Part shown: positions 23,816 to 37,071 of the stretch, piece by piece | Layout of the letters: every line of letters starts with the position of its first letter | How positions within the stretch are numbered: the first letter of the stretch is position 1 | From: Lates calcarifer | Taxonomy: Eukaryota > Chordata > Actinopteri > Centropomidae | Direction of reading: 5' to 3' | Assembly (NCBI RefSeq): GCF_001640805.2 | Contig: NC_066852.1 | Span: forward strand, 5,688,194-5,752,193 | DNA: 64,000 nucleotides | Program-made: the position numbers and the translations under genes | The notes under the pieces: generated by a model | Seen by the model: the letters and a program-made list of their open reading frames with translations, nothing else | The model's database searches: none | What the model was told of the DNA's origin: nothing

Positions 23816-26800
23816 ATGTTGTTCATCCGTTTAGATCTATTGGTCTTTCACCGTGCCATGAAAATCACAGAATTTAGGGCATGATGCTGCTCCTGTCCAT
23901 TGTTCCACATTATTAAAGCATGCATGTGCACTGAGCTGAACAGAATGTTCATGGTAAACACATGCAGCTCACAAAGGCTGTCTGGCATTTGAGTCTAAGT
24001 AGATGATGAACTGACTCGCCAAATAGTTACCAGTTACTGTCTTCCTAAACAGAAGTGTCACATTAAACAGGTTAAAAACTATATAGCCATTTGTCACCTT
24101 GGATTGTTACAACACTATGCCCCTGTAACATCTACTACTGTGTTTTAATCATCTTATAACTGCAAACATGATTTTGATACATTACTAATATTCTAATAAA
24201 TAAAAGGCGTTATATTAGCCATATATTATAGCCCAGAGATTTTCAAAGTCTGACACTGTGGCCTTCCCCAATATTAGACAACAGCTTCCCCCACACAACA
24301 AACCACCCTGCACAATATGAAGGTTTGAGTTTTTTTAGTCTGTATGTCCTCAGGTTTGCAGATGCAGTAAAGTAATCTAAATGTGAATGAATGGAGAGCA
24401 ATGTCAGTGTTGCGGGGATATTAGATCAATGTTGATGGAACACCCTGATTCCTACATGTAAAAAACACACACACAAAAAAAATTCTATTTGGGGATAATC
24501 ATGCTACGCCTGTGCTGAACTTGCTGTGAGATTAGGGTGTGTGTTAAACAAAACTGAATCTTTTCTGACATTAGGCTGGTTGCTTTGTAAACCCCCTGTA
24601 CCACTTGCTACTGTTTATTGATTTATCTTTGCTTACAGCAGTAGAAATGTTTATTAAAAGCACCACTAATCACCCCTTAGTAGAGACAACTTCAACTTTT
24701 TACAAGCAGGTACAATCTGAGATAACATTGTGAACAAAAGCTTTCTGCTAATGGACCGTTTTATTTAGATTTCTTGCACTGTTATGTTCAGTAACTCTCC
24801 CTGGTGCTATGAACTACTGTATCAATGACAAATCACCACATCAGAAAACACACCACAGCACTACAGTGGGAGGAGTTGACTGTGCATCTCTACATGACTT
24901 TTTAATGTATCTTTGCTATTACATAACTCCTAACTGAGCTATAATGAATTTTACTTTTGGGGCCAGCTGGTGTCCTGTATTTTCAGGGAAAACCACTGGC
25001 TGTTCTTTTTGGCTGCTTCTGAAGATTACTTTAAGGCCTGGTGTAAGCTTTGATCAAAATCCTCCAGTAAACTGGTTGTAGATGTAGTTACAAATCAATG
25101 GTACTCAGCTTGACTTCTGTGATAATTCAGTGTGTGCAAGCATTTTAGTCTTCATCATTAATGTGCCTCTTGTACCATGTCTTCCCACGATGAAATGTAA
25201 GTAAATCACAGTTAAAGGTCAGACCTGAGGAAAGCCTGGCTGCTGATCCACAGCCTCAGTCATTCTGAAAGAGTAAAGTTTTCTGCAGCACCAGTAGGCC
25301 ATGCAACAAGAGACACAGATGCACACATACAGTACAATTAACCTAATCTACTCTATCCCAATGTACTGTTCAGGGGAATAAGTCAACTCTACTATTTTTA
25401 ACAATGGTAGTTTTTACATTTATCTCAAAACAGGGACATAGTTCCCTGTATAGCCTCTGTATTCACTAGTGGGATATTCAGTAGCTCGGGGAAGCAGCTG
25501 TGTGCTGCACCTTTACTTTATCAAAATATTACTCAGACAAAATAACTTAAACCTAATCTAAATAATGGGAAATATAGTATTTCTATCAACAGGCAACCTT
25601 CATGTACAGCTGCTAAATTGACAACACTTCTGCCCTTCAATCCACAATTTAGCAGCAGTGGCCTTCAAAAGAGACATTTAAATGATAGAGGATATTCAAC
25701 CTTTGTGGTGTGTAGCTGATGGCAGAAAGCAGAGGGAACACTTGCTCTGAAATAAATCTCTTTCCATCTCTCTCTCTAGTTACATGAGCTATCACTCTGA
25801 TTAGTCACCATCTGTCTCCACAGACCTGACTTGTGTTTTCCAACCACAATCGATAAACAAACACCCAATCGCGATTTGGAAGGGAAAAAAAAGGAAAAGG
25901 CTGAGGAGCAACCCATGATGTTCGAAGCTTCAGAATTGTTGATTAGAGCAACCCATGTTCACATGTGTACAGCTGATTGTTGGGTGGTAATGTGTTGTTG
26001 CTCTGACAAGGTCATGGCATCAGGTCACACCAGATGAGGGGACACCATGAAACTACAATACATACAGCATATACTGCAACTATCAATAATGAAATAATGA
26101 TCTAACTCCTCTAACTTCATCTTTTCCATATATTGTTTACTCTGTCATGGTACAGAGTTAGCTTTACATTATGGCTGGGTGCCTCCTTATTTAACAGGAG
26201 AGGTCAGAAGAAGAAAGGGAGGAAACACAAACATTATAACTGTAGCAGATACTGAGTGACTGACTGACTGAACATACTCTGATGAGATTATAAAATAAGA
26301 TTCACAGCAGCAGCAGGACACAGATCCTGTATTGTCTGCAAAATGCTCTTGTCTAATCTTCACAGTAAGCAAATTTCACCTGGTGGTGGTGGAGGATACA
26401 CAATGCCAGCTCCCCTAATATGTCTCTATTTAGACATGACAGCTATTCCCTGCTCACCTCATGTCCACAGTACACTCTAGCTGCTCGGTACACAGGGAGC
26501 TTTCCTCAACTTCTTTCCAAGAGGCTTACTGTTTTCCATTTCCCTCCACAATCTACCTCTTTTATTAGATATAAACCCAGACACTATCTATTTACACTCC
26601 AGGCTGCTGTATGATATTTACTATGTTTTAGGGGATTACCAGTGTTGTGCACTAATGCCTCTTGTGTTTGCATTGTTTCTTAGGCAGACAAAAGTGATCT
26701 GACCTTTTGATAGAGAGATTAAGAACAGTTCATGTCAGCATTACGCTAAGTTGTTACTTGACACCTTGAAACCAGCCACCTAGCAGGCTGATCCATCAGC

Positions 26801-29800
26801 CTCACCCTTTAGGGGTTATGGAAAGTCATGGATACTGCCGTGGGCACATGGGCTGAAACAGCTGCACATACAGCTATATGACTGGGAGAATACAGCAACT
26901 GTAAAGGCCCTGAAACATATTTCAGAAGAGATTCCTACATACATACAGTACTTTTTTCAAAAGACAGATCAGTTTTGGTTACTTAACACTGGTGATTTCT
27001 GTTTGTGTCAGACCTGGACATTTGGTGGGTTTATTTATCAATGAGTTTTTGAGCATTTAATTATTGATAAATAAGTATTATCTAAAGATGTTTCAACTGA
27101 TAGTTGCTTATTTGTATCATGAATATTTAAAGTTGTCAAGGGCTTTAAGGTCAAAAACCTAGTATATGGCTGGACCCTGTATCAGTTTGCTTCTCTTCTA
27201 CTCTCTGCGTTCACATGTACAGGATTTTTATACAAAATTGTGACTGAAAAAAAACAGCCCATTAAGACTACATGTTAACCAGCAGTCACTTCCAACCTGT
27301 TTGCAAGCTCTACACTGCCCTGCTAAAGTCCTGATTTCCTACCCACAATGCTGTCTGATAAAATGACCATATACATAAGTTAAAGACAATGGCTGTGCTG
27401 TGATTTCAGCTGTGTTTACTTGTAAAATGATCACTCAGAGAGAAATTCATTCGTGTCTATCTCAGATGCTGTGCAGTCAATTGAATGGGACACAGAGAGG
27501 TGTGCCTGCAGAAGGAAATCCTGACTTCATGCTCAACGGGCAACACTGGCAACTCTCTTCTATAGAGAGTAGCTAAGGTTTGTCCAGAAAGTCATTAGGT
27601 ACATCACCAGGTGCTTAATAGAAACTGCTTGCGACATAAAACTCAGACTGATTGAATGGGCAGACTGTTGAGCAATGAGTAATCCAACACAGACTCGCTT
27701 ACAATAAAAATATGATCCAAGCAATTTTTTTTTAGACCACAAACAGATTTGTTTAGCTTTGTTTTCCATTCAGTGCTCATTATTAGTAAATCTGGTGTAT
27801 GTGTGACCTAAAAGGTGGTGACATGGTGGATTTAGTGGTTAGATTTGTTATGACATGCTCTCTTATACTTTCTCTGCAAAGAGATAATGAACCTGAAACA
27901 TCCTAGTAATCATTCACTGTTCTCATTACTATTATTATCAATCCATGAACTCTGACACTGATGCCATCCAGCAGGGAGGGGATCATGTGTCATGTACTGT
28001 GGCACAAAGACCAGCATAATCAATCAGTTTGTCTGCTGCACATATTTTCTACTCTTTCTCTTATACGCAGCCATGCCTATAGAATTAGTCTCTTGGTTTG
28101 CAGTATCAGGGTTAGGATGTAAAGCTAAGATCTTGGGCTGAATTTAGTAGCACAGCCGAGGCTATGGTGAGGTATCTTATGGCCCTATCCAATGAATGTT
28201 TAATAGGTCTGGAGAAGTCGGTATGGAGGAAGCTGACTGTGCTGCATCAGTAGGCCAGGCTGTAAAATGAGACGGGGAGGAAGCCAGCCAGCTCAGGATG
28301 GCTGGAGGAGAGGAGAGGGGAGGGGAGTGGAGGAGAGGGAGTGTAATGGAGCACAGTAGTCAGAGAAAGTATACAGAACAGGACAGAGCATCCAAGATGT
28401 ATGTTAGCAGGAAGCCATTACCAAAAACCACACTGCTGCACTAAAAACCCTCCAAATGAGAATGGTATGGGTATGAATCATATAAACAACAAACACTCTA
28501 TTCAAAACCTGCACTGAAATCAGGGTTATTTTAGGGAAAACACAGTACACACAATATTAACTTCAACTCCTTTACACGGCCAACTGTTTGCTAAAATGAA
28601 CATACTTCATCCACTCATCTGCTCCTCTGCCTGACGATGCCAGTGCACATGTGTCCATGTCTGTAGTGGCAGTGTGTGAGCACAGTAGTAAAGAAGCACT
28701 ATAGTGTGGACACTGGGATCTCTAAGAAGGAGACCAGGAATACACTGTTAACTCGAGTGAAGGCTTTCTTTTGAGCACTTTGGATAAATTTGACTGCAGA
28801 CACAAACTAGAGCCAGAATGCATCACCATCGTCTATAAACAATGTCAAGATTATTTCAAAGGTTTATAAAATGTCATAATAGTTAAGTTACAAAGCCAAA
28901 GAAGATGACAAGCCTCGTGAGAGACCCCAGACCTGCCATGCAATGGCTCCATAGCTGCAGGATCTCAGGATTGTTGGGAGGCTGAAAGGGGGGAACAGGA
29001 GAGTTGACAATAATAGTATCAGAGCAGATTCAACTCCTCACCCAAACTCTACATCATCCACAGCTATTTTTATGGAACACTGAGATGTGGCCACACCAGG
29101 CGTTTCCACTCTCCACAACATGTTAAACTGGCCATATCTAAAACCCAGGGTAATTCATGGAGTTAGTCCTTCAGCCAAGCAAGAAACTTCATTAATATTT
29201 CTCATGCTCCTGAACTGTGTCCTTCACAGTCGGTCCCTAATCACTGATTGGAATAAAGCATCCACTGCCCATCAGGGACTGTGTTACTGTGTACATCTGT
29301 CTATCCATATGCCAAACTGCAAACCCCACACCGCTGTGAATGATGTGCTTATGAGGCCTATAATCTATGGGACATACCAGGGAAAAATGTATTCCGCCTC
29401 ATAAAAAAGTATGTCTTCCTCCCACAACTTCAAGTTAGAAAAAATTCTGCAGAGTCAAGTTAGCATCACACCAAAATACAGAATTCAAAAGAGGGCTATC
29501 AAGAAACACCACTGATCCAATTTGGGTTGGTATACCAGTTAACTTGGTTTTACACTGTCTTGCACTCTGATTGGCAGTTGGAAAATTCAGTTTGATTGGT
29601 AGGTGCACGAGTAATATTTTTCCCCACTTCCCAATAATAGTGCAAAAGTATCTGTACATCCACCTCAGTCCTCAGAGTAGGAAGATGTCTGAAAAGGTTC
29701 AAATCCATCCACTGCACTGTTTAATGAATGGCTGAGGGCATTTTGCCTTTTCTGAATGGCTTCATCATTTCTGCTGTCAGATGTTGACACCTCAGTAAAA

Positions 29801-30437
29801 GGATAGCGGTCAATTGATTTAAACTTCATTTTTATGTCCACAAACCACATTCACCAGATGTGTGTTTTACAATGATGACGCAAACTGTGCAATCTCGTAC
29901 CCTCCTTAATTTGCTGCATATAAACAGATGCACATTATGTTATCATGACATAACATGTTTGGTCACTCATGTGGTCTTTGAAAATAGGCAATGGCCTATC
30001 ATGAGCCAACTGTCACCTGTAATTAATGTGAGGCTAAATGAGAGTGCATTGTCAATTGGCACCAACTGGACATGGAAAGCAGCTTAAACAGCTGAAAAAT
30101 AGTTCTCACAGTCATATGTGATCATTGTGCCAGCATTGTCTGTTTTATTATTTAGACAACACACAACAACAAACTGCTACTTTGATATTTTGAATACAAA
30201 GTACTGTTTGAACTATGACGCTAATAAGACCAGTCACCAACACTGCATGCCAGCAGTAATAAAACTCAACAAGTCATATCATTGGGTATAGAGAAGAACT
30301 AATGCTGCTAGCTTGGCAAAATCTCTGGGAAATATAACTTTAATTAAATTGATCAATGTAAATTTAGTCTGTTTAGAATCCCATTCACTCAGCCTCTTTC
30401 TAGATCCAGGACCATATTTATTTAGGAGTCAACATTA

Positions 30438-31967
30438 CACTGCATGCACAATTATTAGGCAAGTTGTGTTTTTGACAATTAATTTTATTTTTTAACAACT
30501 ACAGCGCTCTCGCTCAATCCAAAATGTTAATAAAGCTCAAACCTGAATATTTAAGAAAGTAAAAATCAGGTTTTGTCTTTCTTAAGAGAATATCTCAGCG
30601 TGCACAATTATTTGGCAAATATTGGTGCGCAGAATTATTAGGCAACTAAATGAAAAACAAACATTTTCCAATCTCACTTGTTTATTTTCATCTGTTAAAG
30701 TGAAAATATTGAACAAACAACTGAAAATTTACATAGAAACATTTCTAACATTTTCACAAAAAATAATCAGTGACCAATATAGCCACCCTTCTTTCCAATA
30801 ACTGTCACAAGCATTGCATCCATGGAGCCTGTTAATTTCTTTATCTGTTGACGATCACCTTTTTGTGCAGCAGCAATCACAGCCTCCCAGACACTGTTCA
30901 GAGAGGTGTTCTGTTTTCCTTCATGGTAAATCTCCCATTTAAGAAGAGCCCACAAGTTCTCAATAGGGTTTAAATCAGGTGAGGAAGGGGGCCATGTCAT
31001 TTTCCTGTGATCTTTGAGGCCTTTACTGGCAAGCCATGCAGTGGAGTACTTTGATGCATGTGATGGAGCATTGTCCTGCATAAAAATCATGGTCTTCTTG
31101 AAAGATGCAGGCTTTTTTCTGTACCACTGCTTGAAGAAAGTGTCCTCTAAAAACTGGCAGTAGTTCTGGGAGTTGCTTTTTAAGTCCTTCTTCAACCTGA
31201 AAAGGTCCAACTAGCTCATCTTTAATGATACCAGCCCATACCAGAACCCTACCTCCACCTTGCTGGCATCTGGATCAAAGTGGAGCTTTGTGCCCATTAC
31301 TGATCCAGCCATGGGTCGGTCCATCTGGTCTGTCAAGAGTCACTCTCATTTTCAACAGTTCTTGGCCCAGTCTTGATGTTTTAACTTATGTGTCTTGTTC
31401 AATGTGGTCAGATTTCAGCCTTCCTTACCTTGGCCATGTCTCTGAGCACTGAACACCTTGTACTTCTGGGTACTCCAGGTACGTTACAGTTCTGGAATAT
31501 GCCAGCACTGGAGGACAGTGGATTCCTAGTAGCTTCACGCTTTTTTTTTTTGTAAATGTTTTGTAAATCTTTGGCAGTTAATTTGCTTCTTTTTTTCTCA
31601 ACACATTTTTTCGACCCTGTTGACCTTTTGCAACAAAACGTTTGATAGTTCTGTGATAATGACCCAATATCTTTGCAATTTCAAGCGTGCTGCATCCCTC
31701 TGAAAGATTTTTTTTTTACAATTTTTGACTTTTCAGAGTCAGTAAAATCTCTTTTGCCTGGGGAAAAGAATCTGCCTAATAATTCTGCACACCTTGATAT
31801 AGGGTGTTGATCTCCTTAAGCCACACACTCCCTCATTACACAAATACTCATCACCTGATCTGCTCAGATCCAATAAGCAAGTTTTTACAGCTTGGAGTTG
31901 GGAAATATGCATAAAAATAATGATATGGTCAAAATACTCACTTGCCTAATAACTTTGTATTGACAAC
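30438..31967 (-). mobile_element. Tc1-like DNA transposon with IR/DR-type ends, about 1.53 kb
   Basis: A nearly full-length but degraded Tc1/mariner element bounded by TA dinucleotides (30436-30437 and 31968-31969). A core TTATTAGGCAA motif occurs at the left outer (30446-30463) and left inner (30627-30646) sites, and inverted at the right inner (31774-31790) and right outer (31939-31957) sites. This gives two direct-repeat copies in each end, the IR/DR arrangement known from Sleeping Beauty-type elements. The minus strand between them encodes transposase remnants. The spacing between the second catalytic D and E is 37 residues by my count (DD37E-type). Stops and frameshifts in the 5' half of the transposase show that the copy is inactive. 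The right end abuts a TA-rich compound microsatellite. The terminal bases are imperfectly matched, so the ends are good to a few bases. Confidence 0.85.
30767..31210 (-). pseudogene. Tc1-like transposase, C-terminal catalytic fragment
   Basis: A 147-codon open stretch. It contains FMQDNAPSHAS with the second catalytic Asp (residue 46), then WPPSSPDLNPIENLWALLK with the catalytic Glu (residue 84), the hallmark Tc1 pattern, and ends KKGGYIGH just before the stop. The stretch starts only at a TTG because a frameshift in an A-run just upstream (about 31185) separates it from the sense frame RVLVWAGIIKDELVGPF. Further upstream to about 31745, helix-turn-helix-like pieces (EIAKILGHYHRTIKRFVAKG) occur in shifted frames with stops. 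It is a decayed gene, not a host protein. Confidence 0.85.
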
Positions 31968-31972
31968 TACAA

Positions 31973-31976
<4 letters not shown>

Positions 31977-32051
<75 letters not shown>

Positions 32052-32084
32052 TAGAGAGATAGATAGATAGATAGATAGATAGAT
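31977..32084. repeat. Compound microsatellite (TA)n(GA)n(GATA)n
   Basis: About 20 TA units (31977-32017), then about 15 AG units (32018-32047), then interrupted GATA units to 32084. It begins within ten bases of the right end of the Tc1-like element at 30438-31967. Confidence 0.95.
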
Positions 32085-35000
32085 GATATATAGATATAGA
32101 GTCGTTATTAATCTATACCCCTCCACGACCTGCTGCTACCACTGCAGGTGCAACCTGTTGAGCTCTCATTACGTTCACACATATTTAACTCACAAAATTA
32201 TTTTTCTATTTAACGTTACAAGTACTACATGTATTACACATTATACCTATTTATTTTCTTCCAACAACTCCAGCATGTGTTACATAACTATTTTGGTCCA
32301 GTGATGATTGAGTGATCATGCCTTTGGTACAAGTTAGGCTAGTTTAATTTTAATCATTGAAAGTGACGTTTGGATGTTGGATGAATGTTTTGTACACTGA
32401 ACTTTGCAAATGAGAAAGAGAGAGTCAGAGTCAGAAGCAAGGTGCTAATCAAAGAAACTAAACTAAAATATAATATACAGTACTATCTAATGTATCCAAA
32501 CATCACAGTGGCACTACTAGTCATCAATACAACTGGACAAAGTTTTGATGATGTGCCCATTCTATGTACCCTGACTACAGCAATTACTGGCTGGGCAGCT
32601 TTAAGATGAGTCAGCTACACTGGTACAGTATATTCAGAACAAACACAGAGAGCAGTGCCCTCCCGAAGTGCTGCGCTGCAAGGACTGCTCCAAGTCAAAT
32701 ACTTGATCCTGATCAGTGTACCGTACACACACTTATCTGTAACTACCACAACCTATTTTAGTCCCTCACAGATCTGAAGAGTAGCTGTGAGGGAGTTAGC
32801 AGGAAGTAAGTTTTGGATAAAACAGAGCAGTTGTCTTTATATGAGCCAAGGGAAAACTTGAGAGATAGTGTCTTTATCCATGCTGAACTACACCAGTGGA
32901 CCCAAACATTCTTCTCTCTTAGCTCCCTGCTGCTTTCAAGAGTGATATATAATTGAAGTTACACAAGAAGGCAATACCAGATAAGCAACCCCAGTCCTCC
33001 CCTGCAAAGAATTAAGTGACAACCCCCTGGACACTGAGTGATTGTGCAGACAAATCCAAATGCACAACACTTGCACCTTCTAACTGAAAGCCTGAGGCAA
33101 AATCAGCTGTTGGGTTTACAGTTTCAGTTTGAAAAAAAAAAGTAAAATTGTATTGTATAAAACTTGAAACAAGAGAAAGAAAGCAATGACAGGTAAAGCT
33201 TTTACCAGTCTGTCTGCTTCAAACATGACTGCATTAATATTAATGTTGTAAATATGAACAGGTGTGTTTCTGGGTTGAGTGGACTGGAGCAGAAACACAC
33301 TGACCTTAGTAAAACACCAAAGCTCTGTGGACTGCTCATATATAATTGACAGGGACCTACAACAATCAAAAACTACACATGAAGCATCTCTCGTGCACAG
33401 TCTTTTCCATCAGTTCATCCAGCCAAGAACCCCCAGCAGACTGGTTCACTGAACCAAAATGGAGGCTGCTGGGAGTTTGGGGGACTGACATCAGCCGCCA
33501 GTCACTGTTCCTTGGCCCAAATACCAGGTTGATTGACATCTAAAGGTTGGTGACTTTTATGAAGTGTGCCATTTGCCATGGGCCACAGGGGTGCTACTTT
33601 TCATTACTCTCAGTGGGAGAGAAGGCTTCCCCTGTACATGAAGCAGGAGCTGTCCACAGCAGATTATGCTACACAACCATACATGAACCATGGGTAAAGG
33701 AATTTGAAAACATACTGTAAGATCATTTTAACTGATTCCACTTCCATTTTCCCATTTGCTTTTAAAAATCTACTGTTTAAACTACAGTATAAGATTTTAT
33801 ATACAGCCCATTCAATATATTTTTGCTAATATATATTTATATATATATTTTTGTAATTCTTGCTCAAAAAGTAAATGCCAGAATAATGGAGAATGAAAAT
33901 AATTTATCCCTACTGCCAAGCGAGTTTGCCAAACACACCACACATTATTGTTTTGGTATCAGAAGCCAGAGAGATGGGAAAGATGATTGCTTCCTCTGAG
34001 GAAATATTTTAGTGTCAGCACAGAAAAGGAGAGTTCAACAGTAACAACAACCTTAACTAAAGGTAGATAAATTGGGTAGATGGAGTAGGTTGTCAGTGTG
34101 TTGGGTAATTAAAGCCCCTTTTGGCCATAAAGCGGTTGAGAGGTTGAGACCGTCTCAAAGGCTTCTTACAGTCCAATGCTAAACAGACAGGTGATATACA
34201 GTGTACTGCTGAGCCAGAAATTACGAATTTTTCCTTACTGAAAAATATAGCACCCATGTGAGAGACAAGTTAGGATTATTTTGAGTGTGGCTCAGTGTGC
34301 AGGAGGCTTTAAGCTGAGATGCATTTTCTGATTTTAACAGGATGTGTGACCTCAATCCAGGAAGCTGAAAGTTGGAAGAAAAGAAAAACTTTATCTGAAG
34401 ACTCAGTGCATGCCACCTTAGTGTGATTTAAGTCTAAACTCTAGTAGTAGTCAAGAAGTAATGCATACCGACACCCAAACACATACACACGCATTCATAA
34501 TAATCTTAGAGGCTGAACTTTAAAGAACATGTACTTCACAGAAAAGAAAGACTGTCTCACATTGACAGCTTTAGTTACTATTTGACCTTCCAGCTCATTG
34601 TCAGTCTAGTTGTGTGAGCTATAGAGCTATAGAGCTCTTCTATGGAACATCACATTCTGATGTTTAAATATACTAAGTAATTTAGTCATTAATGGCAGTG
34701 ATCAGCATCAGATCAATAAAAGCCCAGATTGGTGCATTCCTAATAAAAGCACACAGAACACTCAACACAGGTCCTCCTTCAGTGAGAAAATGCTGAACAC
34801 CCACAGGATTTAAATCCATGCTGTGAATGAGACACGAGTCTCCCTTTTCTTGGTCAGCAGCTTTGTTTTTGCCAGGCAGCCACCCACTTACAGGGAGAAC
34901 ACTCATTAAGTGATCATACTGAAGGAATCATCAAAAAAACAAGGATACAGGGAAAGTTTCTGGGAATAAAATTAATTAGGCACCAGCGCACTTTGCCAGC

Positions 35001-35776
35001 TCCATTTACACACACAGTTTACCCAAAAATACACATACTCTGACTGGAGAGACAGCATCACTGAATCACTAACACAAGTTCAAAAGTTTTCTGAAGCATC
35101 AGAGTTCCAGATGAATCTCATTTCACTCAAACAAACATAGCCACATAGCCTTAATGATATGCACCCTAAGGATCGCACTGTAATCAGTCAGAAAAAAACA
35201 TATCCATGTGTAAATACAGCCAAGAAGCATTCAGGATCCAATCATTCACCTGCATAAGTGGTCAGAAGTGCCAATACAATACTCTTCCTATCAGTTTAGA
35301 GGATAAACACAAATAAAAACATAATCACCTGGATAAAACTGAATAAATTTCTCTGTAACCTTCTCCTCACAAACAAGTTGTAATGGACAAGGAACATTTT
35401 GAAGGACATAATTACTGTGTTAGAGGTGGAATTACAGTGTGTGGGAGAGGTAAACTCAAAGTTTTAAGTGTAGAACACAGATGTATTTCAGTATCCATAA
35501 TAGCTAAATCCAATTTCTAGAGATAATGCAGCTGTAAGGGTGCTTTCAATTCGGTTTCCCGCTCCTTGCTGCTGCTGTCGGTTGTGTACATGCTCAGTTA
35601 AAGGCCACTAATTGTAGAACTTTTCAGCTTCCCACCACCACTGACCATGGCAATCTCAGAAATAATGTAGGAGCTAATTTTACTGCTGAGTACCTTGAGG
35701 TATTCACATATTTCCCAGCAGTGAAAAAACATGATATGGTGCCCGTGGGTTGTTGGCTCATGCTCTTTCTTATTTA

Positions 35777-36452
35777 TAGTGGGATGTATTCAGACACTTG
35801 AATGTGTTGTAGATTTCATTTGAAATTATATTTAAAAATTGCCATTTAGTTGATCAATTTATGATCAATAAACCATGATGACATATTATCTGGTCTAATG
35901 GGACAAAAACAGACCTCTGTAAGAAAAACTCTAAAAACTATGTCTCGCAAACACCAGGCAATACTCATCATCTGGTTACTACCCCTCATACAGTTAGGCA
36001 TAATGGTGGCAGCATCTTTCTATGAGGGTGCTTCTCAGCTGCAGGGATAGATACTCCTCAAAACTGAGTGAAGGATGAATGAAGCCAAATACAAAGAAGT
36101 CCTTGAAGAAACCCTGCTGTGCAAACAACCTGAGACTGGAGCATTGGTTCAACTGTAAACACAACAATGACCCAAACAGCAGAGACAAAGCTTGTGTGGC
36201 TGTGGGACAGGTCTCTGACTGGTCTTGAGTTACCCAGCCAAAGCCCAGACTTAAACCCCATGGAACCCCACAGAACATTTTGTGATTTTTATAGATTTAA
36301 AAAAAAAAAAAAAAAACAATTACTTAGTCATTATCGGTTACTGAATTTAAATTGCTGAGCAAAAATGGAAATTTGTCAATTTCTAATTATATCTACAACA
36401 CAATAAAGTGTGCAAAACGTGAAGGGTCTGAATACTTTCTAGAGCCACTGTA
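35777..36452 (+). mobile_element. Decayed Tc1-like transposon, internally deleted
   Basis: The left end at a TA reads AGTGGGATGTATTCAGACAC and the right end GGGTCTGAATACTTTCTAGAG then CCACTGTA. Between them are recognisable but broken transposase pieces in the plus sense: AATGGTGGCAGCATC (the HGGGSI motif), AACACAACAATGACCC (the Q-N-DP motif), and CAAAGCCCAGACTTAAACCCC encoding SPDLNP around 36238-36258, with Glu replaced in context. A poly-A run interrupts at about 36299-36316. It is non-functional. Confidence 0.78.
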
Positions 36453-36717
36453 TATTCTGATTCTATATTTTTGTAAACACTCAAATTATTACTGTCTTTT
36501 CAATAAACCTGATCTATAAATAAGAGAACTATATCATTCTTTTCCCTGCAGATGTGGTGTCAGTTAAGCTGAGCACCACCACACCATACTGCTGTACTTG
36601 AGTCTTATGTTTAACCAAAACCTCACATTTTATTGTCTTTGTTCATCATCTAAAGAGTGTAAACAAGAGATTTGCACACAGAGAAAGTAAAGTTGGCATC
36701 CTGGTCATAGCTCAGTT

Positions 36718-37071
36718 ATGAAATCCTACCGCACCGTGAAGTGTCTCTCCTGCCGGGATGCTGACAGCGCTGTCAGCCAGACACCGGAGCTGAGAGTATC
36801 GGAGCGGCCAACAGAAACAAGTCGTGCTGCCTGGCACGACTTGACTTCTGTGCTGTCTGGCTTTGTGCTGCCCTCCATTTTCATCACCTGTCTCTCCACT
36901 CTGTGTAGTGTGAGGCGACAAATAAAACTGTGCAGTGAGTCAACTAGCAAAAAGAGAGTTGATGTGAGATCTTCTCAACTGATGCGTCGACTCATAGGCA
37001 TCTTGACATCCACAGTTTATAAAAAAATCCCACTAATTATAATAACCAACCTTGTAACCATCAAAAATTGA
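36718..37071 (+). other. 117-codon ORF with palindromes, function unknown
   Basis: This ORF is CpG-richer than its surroundings and starts MKSYRTVKCLSCRDADSAVS, with a hydrophobic middle VLSGFVLPSIFITCLSTLC. It contains a perfect 18-bp palindrome (36760-36777) and a 9-bp-stem hairpin (36819-36842). No homology is recognised, there are no obvious splice sites or start context, and it lies antisense to the igsf9b transcript inside intron 1. It may be a fragment of an unknown mobile element or a chance ORF. Confidence 0.25.
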
